Origin: Haladaptatus halobius | Lineage (GTDB): Archaea; Halobacteriota; Halobacteria; Halobacteriales; Haladaptataceae | Reading direction: 5' to 3' | DNA: 64,000 bases | NCBI RefSeq assembly: GCF_020618475.1 | Contig: NZ_CP085336.1 | Location: 1,178,001 to 1,242,000 of the forward strand | Shown: positions 27,030 to 35,843 of the stretch, in pieces | How the letters are laid out: each line of letters begins with the position of its first letter | How positions within the stretch are numbered: position 1 is the stretch's first letter | Notes under the pieces: generated by a model | Seen by the model: only the letters and a program-made list of their open reading frames with translations | Database searches by the model: none | What the model was told of the DNA's origin: nothing | Program-made: the position numbers and the translations under genes

Positions 27030-27334
27030 TTAGTTCGAATCTAGCTGTTAGATTGCCTTCACACAGTTCTTTCTATAACTCTTCTACGATATGTTTCGGC
27101 TCGAACGCGAACCACCCGACCGATATCGCCGCGTTGGCCCACCGAATATCGTAACGCCGCGTACCGGTACGTGTCCACCTTCCGAGGGAATACTCCTTGA
27201 TATCCTACCGGAGGTGATTCACCGGGCAGCAGGGGTCAGGAAAGCCCTCCGCGAAGGGACGCGGAACCCCGGTTCGAACGGGCGGCGGCAACACTTTGGT
27301 CGTGGCTCGCTTCTAGTTCGGAAGGGGAGAATCG
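27030..27334. other. intergenic region of about 305 bases
   Basis: No supported gene. Promoter-like AT-rich DNA lies at 27060-27095. A GGTTCGAAC string near 27272 looks like a tRNA T-loop, but no acceptor stem or anticodon arm accompanies it. Confidence 0.4.
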
Positions 27335-27565
27335 ATGGTTACCGCGTACGTCCTCATCAAAGCGAACGTGCCGTTAGTGGATCGAATACGCGATACGGTC
27401 GCGGAACTCGACGGTGTCGTCGACGCCCACATCGTCGCCGGCGATATCGACGTAATTGCGAAAGTAGAGGTGGACTCGCCGGCGGCCGTGAGGGAGACCG
27501 TCGCGTCAGGCGTGCTGACGATCAACGGGGTCGAAAGCACCCAGACGCACATGGCGATGGAGTAG
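27335..27565 (+). CDS. stand-alone Lrp/AsnC ligand-binding (RAM) domain protein
   Basis: A 76-residue RAM/ACT-like domain without the DNA-binding half: TAYVLIKANV, IRDTVAELDGVVDAHIVAGDIDVIAKVEVDSP and a C-terminal GVESTQTHMAME. Stand-alone domains of this type bind amino acids and can modulate full-length Lrp proteins. Followed after 29 bases by a small winged-helix gene, perhaps a functional pair. Confidence 0.8.
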   Translation: MVTAYVLIKANVPLVDRIRDTVAELDGVVDAHIVAGDIDVIAKVEVDSPAAVRETVASGVLTINGVESTQTHMAME

Positions 27566-27594
27566 AGTCTCGAAGGAGCGGTCGAGGGAGAACT

Positions 27595-27822
27595 ATGACG
27601 ACGGAATCAGCGAAACGGGCGGTCGTACGGGAGTTAGAGCGAGCGTATCCGGGACCGGTCACCGCCCGGTCGCTCGTCTCGCTGGTCGAAGGCGATTCGC
27701 GGGAGGCGGTCGAAGCGGCGCTCAGCGAGTTGGTCGTCGAACGACAGGTCGCTCGACGGCGACAGAAGGGGATGACGAAGTATCGGCTACGGGAGACCGA
27801 CAACTCGCTCGAAACCCAATAG
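27595..27822 (+). CDS. small winged-helix protein
   Basis: A 75-residue protein with a winged-helix pattern: AKRAVVRELERAYPGPVTARSLVSLV, a second helix SREAVEAALSELVVERQVARRR and the wing QKGMTKYRLR. Probably a small DNA-binding regulator. It follows the RAM-domain gene closely and may share its transcript. ATG 27595 chosen by domain start. Confidence 0.65.
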   Translation: MTTESAKRAVVRELERAYPGPVTARSLVSLVEGDSREAVEAALSELVVERQVARRRQKGMTKYRLRETDNSLETQ

Positions 27823-27852
27823 CTAAGCGCGAGACGAGCCACAATCGATGGT

Positions 27853-28122
27853 ATGAGCCTCCTCACAGCGGTCGGCGTCTTCGTCGTCGGCTTCGTCTCA
27901 GGGGCGGTGACTCGTTGGTTCGCCGGACTCGCCGCCGTATTCGCACTCGTCCTCGTCTTGTTCGGCGGTGTCGCTCCCGAATCGCTGCAATCGCTCGTCG
28001 AGTACGTCGTCCAACGGTACTACGTCGGAAACGAACTCCTATTCATCGCGGGGTTCCTGTTCGGCATCGACGCGAACGAGACGAAGGAAGCCGCCGTCGA
28101 ACGTCGCAGTTCGGGCGGTTGA
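27853..28122 (+). CDS. small membrane protein
   Basis: An 89-residue protein with two or three hydrophobic segments (LLTAVGVFVVGFVSGAVTRW; LAAVFALVLVLFGGV; ELLFIAGFLFGI) and a polar end. Function unknown. GC-rich codon use; 30 bases after the preceding stop. Confidence 0.6.
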   Translation: MSLLTAVGVFVVGFVSGAVTRWFAGLAAVFALVLVLFGGVAPESLQSLVEYVVQRYYVGNELLFIAGFLFGIDANETKEAAVERRSSGG

Positions 28123-28279
28123 GCGGCGATTTGACGAGCGAATCGCCCTAATCCCACTCGGATATTCCGGCGTCTCAGGTTGAAGTACTGGTACGTATTC
28201 CAATGTAGCTATCATTCCTTTATTTATACTATTTCTCACATTCATATTTATATACGTAAATAATTTGCAAAAAGCATGA

Positions 28280-28296
28280 GTCGGATAGAATCCGAC
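28280..28296. promoter_or_regulatory. inverted repeat at the phoX-like promoter start
   Basis: GTCGGATAGAATCCGAC is a perfect 7-bp inverted repeat with a 3-base loop. It begins near the transcript start expected from the TATA run ttatata (about 28247-28253), and lies 11 bases before the ATG at 28307. It could be an operator or a 5'-leader hairpin. Confidence 0.4.
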
Positions 28297-28306
28297 ATAC
28301 CTCGTC

Positions 28307-29494
28307 ATGCGCGAACGCCTGTCACGGCGCGCCACGCTCGAATCGCTGATCGCGGTGTCGCTCGGCGTCCACGCGGGAATGGCCGGTGCGAGGAGTGGAC
28401 GCGGTCGCGGTCACGGGGAGACCAAACCGACGCTCAACCGATTTGCGACGACCGTCGCGGGCGCGGAGTTCACCGGCATCTTTCTGACGGACGTCGGACG
28501 GCTCTTCTTCAACGTCCAGCATCCGGGTGCGGAGGCGCACGGACGGTACCGACCGGGCGCGATAGGAGCGGTCACCGGCGTCGATATGACGCGCCTTCCC
28601 CGCGACTTCGAGAGCGTACAGCCGCCGAAATCACTCGCCGAGTACGTCAAGATCGCGGACGGCTCGTACCAAGTTCTCGCGGAGGGCGGCGACGCGACAG
28701 TGAACGGGAAGCGACTGGGAATTCCGTACTTGAAGTCGGGGGCACCGCTGACGGACGGGGCGAACCCCGACTTCAACGGGTTCGTTCCCGATGACGGCGG
28801 GAACGGCGGCTATCTCTTCGCCAACTGGGAAACCCAACCCGGGATGATGAGTCGGCTGACGCTCGAACGGGCGAGCGACACCGGCGGGTGGACGGTCACG
28901 GAGAAACGCAACCTCGATTTCCGACCGGTCGAGGGGACGTGGAACAACTGCTTCGAGACGGTCTTCCCGTGGGGGACGCCGCTCACCTCAGAGGAGTACG
29001 AACCGGATGCGCGAGCATGGTTCAGTTCCGAGGAGACGACGTACGGGAACGGTGAACGGTCCGTCGAGGAGTACCTCGGCTACTTCGGGAACGCCTATCG
29101 GTACGGCTACATCGACCGAATGGAACCGGTCATCGTCGTCGGCCCGAACGCGAACGTCTGCGGCGGCTGTCCGTACGACTCGCACCCTAACTCGAACAGC
29201 ACCGTCTGTCGGGACTGCTCGTTCAACCCGACGAAGGAACGTCGGTCGTCCGCACCTCGGGAAACTCGGGAGACCGGCGGCGCGAAAGGCGTCTACAAAA
29301 CGACCGAAGCGGCGAAAGGGCTCGCGGGAGGCGTGTTGCGAAAGCTCGCGGACGCGTCTTCGACGGTCGACCCGGAGAACACCGTCGCCAACCCGGACAA
29401 CCTCGTCGTCCTTCCCGACGGTCGCGTCGTCGTCGGCGAGGATAACGACCTCCACCGACCAAACATGCTCTGGGTCTACGACCCGGACCCGTAA
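28307..29494 (+). CDS. PhoX/DUF839-family protein, short form
   Basis: A 395-residue protein with a Tat-like start (RERLSRRATLESL) and DUF839 hallmarks: TTVAGAEFTGIFLTDVGRLFFNVQHPG near the N-terminus, FANWETQPG, WNNCFETVFPWGTPLTSEEYEPD in the middle and NPDNLVVLPDGRVVVGEDNDLH at the C-terminus. PhoX enzymes are exported Ca/Fe-dependent alkaline phosphatases. This copy is much shorter than usual family members and has a unique cysteine cluster (CGGCPYDS...CRDCSF). Phosphatase activity is likely but not shown. Confidence 0.75.
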   Translation: MRERLSRRATLESLIAVSLGVHAGMAGARSGRGRGHGETKPTLNRFATTVAGAEFTGIFLTDVGRLFFNVQHPGAEAHGRYRPGAIGAVTGVDMTRLPRDFESVQPPKSLAEYVKIADGSYQVLAEGGDATVNGKRLGIPYLKSGAPLTDGANPDFNGFVPDDGGNGGYLFANWETQPGMMSRLTLERASDTGGWTVTEKRNLDFRPVEGTWNNCFETVFPWGTPLTSEEYEPDARAWFSSEETTYGNGERSVEEYLGYFGNAYRYGYIDRMEPVIVVGPNANVCGGCPYDSHPNSNSTVCRDCSFNPTKERRSSAPRETRETGGAKGVYKTTEAAKGLAGGVLRKLADASSTVDPENTVANPDNLVVLPDGRVVVGEDNDLHRPNMLWVYDPDP

Positions 29495-29597
29495 GGAGAA
29501 AACACACTTCCCGTTCGAAAGATTCAACTCGCTCAGAGTGTCAGTAGTCCGTGAGAATGACGGTCGGAAACGAGGTTACGAGCCGAACGACGCGACG

Positions 29598-29735
29598 ATG
29601 GACGACTGCCGAATGATACTGAGCTCGCTCGCCACCCTCTTGGCACTCGGCTGCGTCGCCGCGCTCGGCGGCCTGTTCTGCTTCATCGCCTACACGTGGT
29701 TCTACCGGCCGCTTCGACGCGAACGGGCGATCTGA
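29598..29735 (+). CDS. 45-residue single-span membrane protein
   Basis: ATG 29598 to stop 29733-29735. A short polar N-terminus (MDDCRM), one long hydrophobic helix (LATLLALGCVAALGGLFCFIAYTWFY) and a basic end (RPLRRERAI), i.e. N-out/C-in topology. Small solitary membrane proteins of this type are frequently missed. Function unknown. Confidence 0.4.
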   Translation: MDDCRMILSSLATLLALGCVAALGGLFCFIAYTWFYRPLRRERAI

Positions 29736-29864
29736 CTCGTTCCGCGTAGCGAGACGCGAATCGGGAGAGACGGGAGTTATGGACGAATCGGACGTGGACT
29801 CAACGGTCAGCGGTGTGCAAGAATAGTTATATGGTAGCACATCGCATTCTCGAAGCACGACCGA

Positions 29865-30104
29865 ATGACTGAACGCCCTGACTGGATGCGTCCCGTCGAT
29901 ATCGACATCCTCGCGGCCCTCCAACGAACGCAGCCGGAGTACATACCGATACTGGCGAATCGACTGGGGATGCACCTCCCCTACATCGAACGACGGTGCG
30001 AACTCCTCGTCGACCACGAACTCATCACGGCCGTCACCGGGGAAGTCGTCTATCGGCTGACCAGCGACGGCGAGTCGCTCTTGGCCTCTGAATCGCCCGG
30101 ATAG
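29865..30104 (+). CDS. PhiH1-repressor-like winged-helix protein
   Basis: A 79-residue winged helix: WMRPVDIDILAALQRTQPEYIPILANRLGMHLPYIERRCELLVDHELI followed by a wing (GEVVYRLTSDGESLL). This form is common in haloarchaea and related to the repressor of phage PhiH. A TATA-like agttatatgg lies about 30-39 bases upstream of ATG 29865. Target unknown. Confidence 0.8.
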   Translation: MTERPDWMRPVDIDILAALQRTQPEYIPILANRLGMHLPYIERRCELLVDHELITAVTGEVVYRLTSDGESLLASESPG

Positions 30105-30564
30105 TCAAACGAGCGGGACGGAATCGCGCTCCGTGCGCGCGACCGACGGTGGTGCAAGCGTCAGTGGTGATGCGAGTGCCGGTTTCTCCGGCGACCGTGG
30201 TCGTCCGTTCACGAACGGTGTCGGTCGCCTCCGTGGCGACGCTGCTCGCTCCGCAGACCGCGGTCGCACCGAGAAATCGCTGTCGGTCGATCCGCGTCGT
30301 CTTGGTATCGGTCAGGTTTGGATACGTTCGAGCCACGCCCGGGTTTAGTATTCACCGTCATAAAAGTTATCCGACTATATTTACATATATCCCGCGGGCA
30401 CGGAGACGCCGTTGGTCACAGAAAGCAGCGTGGCGAGAACGTCTTCTCGAACGAACCGAAGGACGAATCGAGGATAGAGTGGGGCCTCAAATCTTTTCAA
30501 ACTTCGCTCCGTAGCATCACACGTATCGTGAGATAGACCACCACGGGCCAGAACTAAGCCAACC
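30105..30564. other. 460-base region without a convincing gene
   Basis: Several overlapping open frames exist, but their products are low-complexity Arg/Ser/Thr sequences typical of shadow frames. The right half turns AT-rich (atatttacatatatcccg), probably promoter DNA. A minus-strand frame (30034-30336) has a weak signal-like RQRFLGATAVCGA segment, not enough to call a gene. Confidence 0.4.
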
Positions 30565-30777
30565 ATGCCGACAGTACGCCAGAAACGACGCGGAACGACG
30601 AACGCACGGCAGAACGACGACCCCTACGCAGTCGTGCTCGCGGTCGAAAAAGAGGAAATAGAGGTCGTGCTTCACGGGGTGTCGGCGGAACAGGCGGAAC
30701 GAATCGCGGCCCAGAAAAATCGAGAGTTGGGCGTGGAAACGACCGTCCACGTCGTGCCGGAGGAGCAACTGGAGTAG
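30565..30777 (+). CDS. small conserved haloarchaeal protein
   Basis: A 70-residue protein: basic N-terminus (VRQKRRGTTNARQ), then an alpha/beta pattern (YAVVLAVEKEEIEVVLHGVSAEQAERIAAQKNRELGVETTVHVVPEEQL in outline). The pattern of two strands and a helix resembles small ACT- or KH-like folds, but I do not recognise a family. Confidence 0.5.
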   Translation: MPTVRQKRRGTTNARQNDDPYAVVLAVEKEEIEVVLHGVSAEQAERIAAQKNRELGVETTVHVVPEEQLE

Positions 30778-30959
30778 CCCAAACAGCACGCCAAAAACGA
30801 GACGGAAGTATCTTTTCGCGGTTCGAGCGGGCGAGAGGTAGCGATTCGCGCGCTCCGAAGATGCGTTCGCGAACTAGTTTCGCCGATTGGCTCACCAGAC
30901 TATAACCGAGTGATATTAGTCAGTTATACTACACTGGGGACACTCGTTCGACGCGACGG

Positions 30960-31619
30960 ATGAGTTTCAGTGACCAACTGTTGGAGCGCGGCGAACCGAT
31001 CTGGGACGCTCAGAAGAACCATCCCTTCGTCCGCGAACTCGCGGCGGGAACCCTGGACGACGAGGCGTTTCTCCACTGGGTGCGACAGGATTATCGGTAC
31101 CTCCTCGACTATGCTCGCATGTTCTCGCTCGCGGGTGCGAAGGCGAACGACGAGGAGACGATTACTCACCTGCTGGACATCGCCCACACTATCGTGGACT
31201 ACGAGATGGACTTGCACCGCAAGTTCGCCGCGGAGTACGGCATCGACCGCGACGAACTCGAACGGACGCGGAAAGCGCCGACCTGCGTCGCCTACACGAA
31301 CTTCCTGGTGCGAACCGCCCACGAAGGGACGATTGCCGAAATCAGCGCGGCGGTCTACCCCTGCGGGCAGGGCTACCTCGACGTCGCGCGACACATGGCG
31401 GACGCGGACGACGAAGACCATCGGTGCACCCCGTTCATCGAAAAGTACACGAGCGACGAGTTCGCGGACGCCGTCGAGTGGATGCGCGACTGAGTCGACC
31501 GATGCGGCGAGCGATATCTCGGCGAACGCGAAGCTATGCGCAAGACGTTCCTGACCAGCGCTCGCCTCGAACATCGATTCTGGGAGATGGCTTACGCGCG
31601 AGAGACGTGGGACGTATGA
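30960..31619 (+). pseudogene. tenA: TenA-family thiaminase II-like protein with internal TGA
   Basis: The open part (177 codons) matches TenA: PIWDAQKNHPFVRELAAGTL, WVRQDYRYLLDYARMFS, ISAAVYPCGQGYLDVARHM, with the Cys at the active site (YPCG). TGA at 31491-31493 interrupts it, but the same frame continues with the family's normal C-terminus (GEREAMRKTFLTSARLEHRFWEMAY) to the true stop at 31617-31619. The truncated product lacks the last two helices, including the conserved Glu/Phe region closing the pocket. Thiamin salvage from this gene is probably lost. Confidence 0.7.
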
Positions 31620-31690
31620 CCGCGACGAAACGTATCGAGTGAGTAACTTTAAGAGATACAGTTCCACTTCCAAACACGACGGAGCCGTTC

Positions 31691-32050
31691 GTGAGAAAGC
31701 GGAAGATACGGTAGGAGACGACCGAACGTGCGAGGAAACTGGTGGCGGAGCTGAAAGAGGCGGCTCAGGCGGACAGGGAAGGAGTGCTGGAGATATGGAA
31801 CGAAGAGAGCCTGCGGACGCTCTCGATATTCATAGAACGAACCGAACGAGGCGACTACTTGGTCCGGTACATCGAGACGGACGACATCGACCGGTTGATA
31901 GAAACCAGACGAAACTCGACGCATCTGTTCCACGATCTCGAAGACGAGATGATGGCCGAAGTCCTCGAAAACCCCGAGAACGTGGGCGAGTTCGAACCGG
32001 TGTTTCACAGCGTGAACCCGAACCAACCGAACTCCTTCGTCGCTCGGTGA
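31691..32050 (+). pseudogene. DUF6176-type protein with TAG near the N-terminus
   Basis: From GTG 31691 the frame reads VRKRKIR, then TAG (31712-31714), then ETTERARKLVAELKEAAQADREGVLEIW, RTLSIFIERTERGDYLVRYIETDDIDRL and VFHSVNP, the layout of DUF6176 (ferredoxin-like fold) proteins. The first beta strand is separated by the nonsense codon. Alternatively the gene begins at GTG 31742, giving 102 residues without that strand. I favour a nonsense mutation because the upstream residues fit. Confidence 0.5.
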
Positions 32051-32149
32051 CGCTTCGCGCAGTTCTACCGTTAAAACCGACGAGTACGCCACACCTCGTC
32101 GCAGGCGCCAAAGCGTGACGTAACGTTCCGAGACGGCGTCTACTCGCGT

Positions 32150-32284
32150 ATGGAACGGGAATTGGCCTCACGAGTCTCCTCCGGGAGAAGTACGCGTGTG
32201 AGGCCAGTCTGCTCGTCACCTACTACCTCGTCGCGGTCGGCGCACGTCTCGCAGTCGCCGACCGCGGACACGACGCGATTTGAG
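32150..32284 (+). pseudogene. possible short gene remnant
   Basis: After ATG 32150 (MEREL) the frame shifts, and the next frame encodes LTSLLREKYACEASLLVTYYLVAVGARLAVADRG in outline, ending at TGA about 32282. Third codon positions are GC-rich, which is why I list it. No family recognised and a chance frame is possible. Confidence 0.2.
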
Positions 32285-32306
32285 ATGACGACCTCGGAGA
32301 AGCGCC

Positions 32307-33221
32307 TCAGGACAACGACCACGGAACCCGCCGCGTGAGGTACTTCGCCGTGACCATCCCCTCGGCCAGATACCAGAGGCGGCTATCTCGAAGCGAGAGC
32401 GTCGCCGCGCCGAACAGCAGCGTCCCCTGCGTCAACTTCCCGCGGTGGAACGCGTATGCCGCCTGCGTGAGCAACGCGGCGATATTCAGGTTCGACGACG
32501 TGAGCGTGGCGTTCGCCCGCTTGCTCGCGCCTATCGCGTAGTGGTACGTGCTGTGATGGATGGGCGTGCGTTTCCCCCGAATCCGGGTCGTCCCGTCCCT
32601 GAACGCCTCGACGATGGTGTCCGTGTCGATCTCGTCCACGGACGAGGCGGAATCGATGGTCAGTTCCGTGTACGCGCGTCCGACCAACGAGGCGGAGTGA
32701 GCGTCGCTCGCCGCGACGCTCGGGTAGCCATGCTCGTCCGCGTACGCCTTCGCCCGTCGATTCTTGTGACCCGTGAAGAGCCACGAGTTGTACACCTCGA
32801 CGGCGTCACAGTCGGTGATGTTCCGTTTTCGAACGCCGTGGCGACTCCATTGGAAGGGATGCGGAACGACGGCGACGCCGCCGAGGTCGCGGATCTCCTC
32901 GACCGTCGCTGAGAGCGACCGGTTGGGCGTCGGAAGCGTTTCGACGCCGATGGCGAGGAGGTGGCCGTCCGCCGTCGAAACTTCGACGCCGGGGATGCCA
33001 ATCAAACCGTAGTCGTCCGCGAGCGCCGCCGCCCGTTTCGATTCGGCGATGGTGTCGTGGTCGGTGATGACGATGGCGTCGAGACCGATGTCGCTCGCCT
33101 GTTCGAGGAGCAGTTCGACGGGGTCGTGGCCGTCGAACGAGCCTTCCGAGTGGACGTGGGGATCTATCGTGACTGTTACTCCGGGAGACACTTGTTCAAT
33201 AAAAAAGGCGCTTTCGGGCAT
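32307..33221 (-). CDS. PHP-domain phosphoesterase-like protein
   Basis: A 304-residue protein with a PHP metal-binding domain: DPHVHSEGSFDGHDP (HxH), IVITDHDTI (second metal motif), IPGVEVSTADGHLLAIG (Glu, His), VVPHPF and ASDAHSASLVGRAYTEL. PHP proteins hydrolyse phosphodiesters or phosphomonoesters using two or three metals. The C-terminal 90 residues (ATLTSSNLNIAALLTQAAYAFHRGK) are specific to the haloarchaeal form. Start at 33221, though a GTG 33 bases further in is possible. Confidence 0.82.
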   Translation of the reverse strand: MPESAFFIEQVSPGVTVTIDPHVHSEGSFDGHDPVELLLEQASDIGLDAIVITDHDTIAESKRAAALADDYGLIGIPGVEVSTADGHLLAIGVETLPTPNRSLSATVEEIRDLGGVAVVPHPFQWSRHGVRKRNITDCDAVEVYNSWLFTGHKNRRAKAYADEHGYPSVAASDAHSASLVGRAYTELTIDSASSVDEIDTDTIVEAFRDGTTRIRGKRTPIHHSTYHYAIGASKRANATLTSSNLNIAALLTQAAYAFHRGKLTQGTLLFGAATLSLRDSRLWYLAEGMVTAKYLTRRVPWSLS

Positions 33222-33626
33222 AAACGTTGTCCTCTATCCGTCGGTGTAATCGTTCCGAGAAGTCGACTCGCGGCACGAGTCCGTCGGTCTCGATGCTATC
33301 GACACCGTTTCGAAGAGGGCCGTGTGGAGAGTTATCGGCGGTCGACCCTCCATCGGGATCGACCGACTCGTTGTCCTTTGGTTGATATCGACCGTTCGCA
33401 CGATCTGTGTCGAGTCGGGTGTCCCCCGCGATTGGTCAGTCGATACGCGATAAATTAACAGTTTTGGCCATCAATGTATATGATCGTCCGACGAAGCGTT
33501 GGCGGTCGTCTGTTTCGGTGCTCGCTCGAAGCCCGAGCCGAGCACGACGTCGAGTTCCTCGCGCGAAACACCGTACCCACGATAGGCGCCGGTGGAGCCT
33601 AATAGCCGCACCCGAAAAAAAGAGGT
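33222..33626. other. 405-base intergenic region
   Basis: No supported gene. AT-rich promoter-like DNA lies at 33450-33483 (gataaattaacagttttggcc). A sequence similar to TTTTGGCCATCAATGTATATG at its right side recurs on the other side of the epimerase gene near 34937. A minus-strand frame covers part of the region but has no family resemblance. Confidence 0.4.
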
Positions 33627-34838
33627 ATGCCCTCGCCAGATAATCGCGACCCGTGGGTGCTTCGGCAGCGGTTGCTGAACGTCCTGAAATTCTACTATCC
33701 TGACTGCGTCGACCGCCGTTTCGGCGGCTACGTCGCGCAACTCGACGAGCGGGACGGGCACGTCTACGACGGTCGCACGAAACATCTGGTCGCAACCGCC
33801 AGAGCGATCCACAACTTCAGCGTCGGCGCGCTCGTCGATGGCCCGGACTGGTGCCGGGCGGCGGCGGAACACGGACTCACCTTCCTCTCGAACTGCCACT
33901 GGGACGACCGACGCGACGGCTACGATTGGCTCCTCGACGGGAGGGAGACGGAAGACGATACCCGATACTGCTACGGCCACGCGTTCGCGTTGCTCGCGTG
34001 CGCTCGGGCGACCGAGGCCGGAATCCCCGGCGCGCGGGACGAACTCGAAACCGCGTTCGAAACCATCGACCAGCGGTTCCGGGAAGCCGAGCACGGACTG
34101 TGCGCCGACCGCGCCGACGGACGATGGGAGAATCTCGCGCCGTACCGCGGACAGAACGCCAACATGCACACCTGCGAAGCGTTGCTCGCCGCCCACGAAG
34201 CGACCGGCGAAGAGCCGTATCTCGACCACGCGTACTCCATCGCCGACGCCTTCGTCAACGACCTCGCTTCCGAGACCGACGGCCGCCTCTGGGAACACTA
34301 CGACGCGAACTGGAACCACGACTTCGATTACAACAGGGACGAACCGCGCCACCGGTTCCGCCCGTGGGGTTACCAACCCGGCCACCACGTCGAATGGTCG
34401 AAACTCCTCCTGACGCTCGCCGCGTTTCGGGACGACGACTGGTTGACGACGTGCGCACGGGGACTCTTCGACCTCGCCGTCGAACTGGGTTGGGACGACG
34501 AGTATGGCGGATTCTACTACACGGTTGAGGCGGACGGTACACCGGTCATCGCCGACAAGTACGGGTGGGCGGTCGCAGAAGCCATCGGTGCTGCGGCGCT
34601 TCTCGGCGAAATCGACGACGAGTACCTCGACTGGTACGAAAGACTGTGGGAGTACGCGGAAGCGAACTTCGTCAACCCGAAGTACGGAAACTGGTTTGAG
34701 CGACTGTCCCGGGAAAACGACCGCGACGACCCGAATCGAGGTACCGAAGTCGAACCCGGATACCATCCCATCAACAACGCATACGTGGCGATAGAGGCCT
34801 TCGACGGAGACTCGCCGATGGCGAATCGGTCTTCGTGA
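33627..34838 (+). CDS. AGE-family sugar epimerase/isomerase
   Basis: A 403-residue (alpha/alpha)6-barrel protein of the N-acylglucosamine 2-epimerase / mannose isomerase family. Conserved features: FGGYVAQLDERDG, KHLVATARAIHNFS, RYCYGHAFALLACA, NANMHTCEALLAAHEATG, PGHHVEWSKLLL and the C-terminal ADKYGWAVAEAIGAA. Catalytic His residues are expected in the GHAF, MHTCE and PGHHVEW segments. Substrate (N-acylglucosamine, mannose or cellobiose-type) cannot be chosen. Runs alone. Confidence 0.87.
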   Translation: MPSPDNRDPWVLRQRLLNVLKFYYPDCVDRRFGGYVAQLDERDGHVYDGRTKHLVATARAIHNFSVGALVDGPDWCRAAAEHGLTFLSNCHWDDRRDGYDWLLDGRETEDDTRYCYGHAFALLACARATEAGIPGARDELETAFETIDQRFREAEHGLCADRADGRWENLAPYRGQNANMHTCEALLAAHEATGEEPYLDHAYSIADAFVNDLASETDGRLWEHYDANWNHDFDYNRDEPRHRFRPWGYQPGHHVEWSKLLLTLAAFRDDDWLTTCARGLFDLAVELGWDDEYGGFYYTVEADGTPVIADKYGWAVAEAIGAAALLGEIDDEYLDWYERLWEYAEANFVNPKYGNWFERLSRENDRDDPNRGTEVEPGYHPINNAYVAIEAFDGDSPMANRSS

Positions 34839-35246
34839 GGGTCGACGAATCACGGTGAGACGGCGAACGGAATAGCTATCACTGTTCGAGGTCGAACACG
34901 ACGGCGCTCCCTAATTTTCAACCAATTACGATATTGTTTTAGCCATAATGTATATGGACTGGAAATCGTAAATTTCTATCGCAGGGAGAGTAGAAACCGT
35001 GCCATGGTATCCCTAGCCTCCCCGTCGCGTAACACCTACCCTCCGCACTCTCCCTGCTCGACGTCGCCGTTATCTTGGCGTGCGAACGGTACCGTACGGC
35101 GCGCCCGAGTCACCGGATACGAGTCGAAGGTGCCACGCCCGCTATCGTCGAAAACTCGAAAGAGAAACAAATCGCGCTCGATAACGGACGGTTCCCCTTT
35201 TTGGTTACCGTCCCGCGCTCGTGACCGGTTCCACGATAGGCGCGAA
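34839..35246. other. 408-base region with no gene
   Basis: AT-rich at 34917-34985, with a promoter-like ttgttttagccataatgtatatgg that resembles the sequence at about 33461-33483. No open frame is convincing. The right end runs into the HNH remnant. Confidence 0.4.
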
Positions 35247-35467
35247 TCAGAACGTCGCCACGTGCCGATTGTTGTACCGGAGATACTCCTCGCCGGCGTC
35301 GTGTCCGTCCTCCACGGCGAGCGTTCTCCCGACAGGGGCTCCTCGTAGACGTGCGCGATCTCCAGCGTCTCCGGATCTATCTTCACCGACCCGTAGTCGA
35401 GGTCGACGTGGTGGTTCGGACAGACGACGAGGACGTTCGCCGCGATATCTGGCCCGCGGTGGGGTTC
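35247..35467 (-). pseudogene. C-terminal remnant of an HNH endonuclease
   Basis: Read on the minus strand: PDIAANVLVVCPNHHVDLDYGSVKID in outline, the HNH nuclease motif with the metal-binding CPNHH. It continues ETLEIAHVYEE and, after a one-base frameshift near 35338, PVGRTLAVEDGHDAGEEYLRYNNRHVATF to TGA 35247-35249. The N-terminal part is missing: at about 35466 the sequence changes to a transposase fragment. A broken restriction-type nuclease. Confidence 0.6.
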
Positions 35468-35682
35468 GCCCGCTCATCAAACATCGGACGTTCTCATCAC
35501 TTCAAAAAGCGTGGAATGCTCGATTAGATAGTGAAATCTACGGTCAACGGAGTCAGATCGAGACGTTGAACTCTCGACTCAAGCGGAAATACGGTGCGTT
35601 CGTACGCTCACGCCACTGGTGGAAGCAGTTTCGTGAACTTGTCCTTGCGTGTATCGTCCCCAATCTTGATCGAACGCTCTAA
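35468..35682 (+). mobile_element. IS5-type transposase C-terminal remnant
   Basis: The frame ending at TAA 35680-35682 encodes the last 71 residues of an IS5-family DDE transposase: RPLIKHRTFSSL, ARLDSEIYGQRSQIETLNSRLKRKYG (carrying the conserved Glu of the catalytic triad, YGQRSQIE) and SRHWWKQFRELVLACIVPNLDRTL. The 5' three quarters are missing. The junction with the HNH remnant marks an old insertion followed by deletion. Confidence 0.7.
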
Positions 35683-35736
35683 CGAGCAGTACAGACGATG
35701 TAGTCTTCGGCGGATTCCGAAATGTAGTTCGGACAA

Positions 35737-35758
35737 GATACGGGCCCTCTATTCAGGA
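35737..35758 (+). repeat. dispersed 22-base repeat, copy 1
   Basis: Begins GATACGGGCCCTCTATTC. It matches the copy at 59819-59840 in 20 of 22 positions. It lies 55 bases after the transposase remnant and is likely part of an insertion-element end or a MITE. Confidence 0.5.
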
Positions 35759-35843
35759 GCCACGATTATAAGGTGGCGCGTGGCAGACTGGTGGTATGTT
35801 ACGTTTATACCGCCTGAACGCTTCCTAATTGGCGGGTGAACAG

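Noticed and set aside
27265..27290. GGTTCGAAC string resembling a tRNA T-loop
   Set aside because: No matching acceptor stem, D-arm or anticodon arm around it.
30034..30336. Minus-strand ORF with a signal-like RQRFLGATAVCG start
   Set aside because: Composition after the signal-like part is low-complexity, no promoter is seen, and it overlaps the end of a real plus-strand gene.
33471..34853. 460-codon minus-strand ORF over the AGE epimerase gene
   Set aside because: It is antisense to a well-supported family member and its product has no family features; GC-rich genomes produce long shadow frames.
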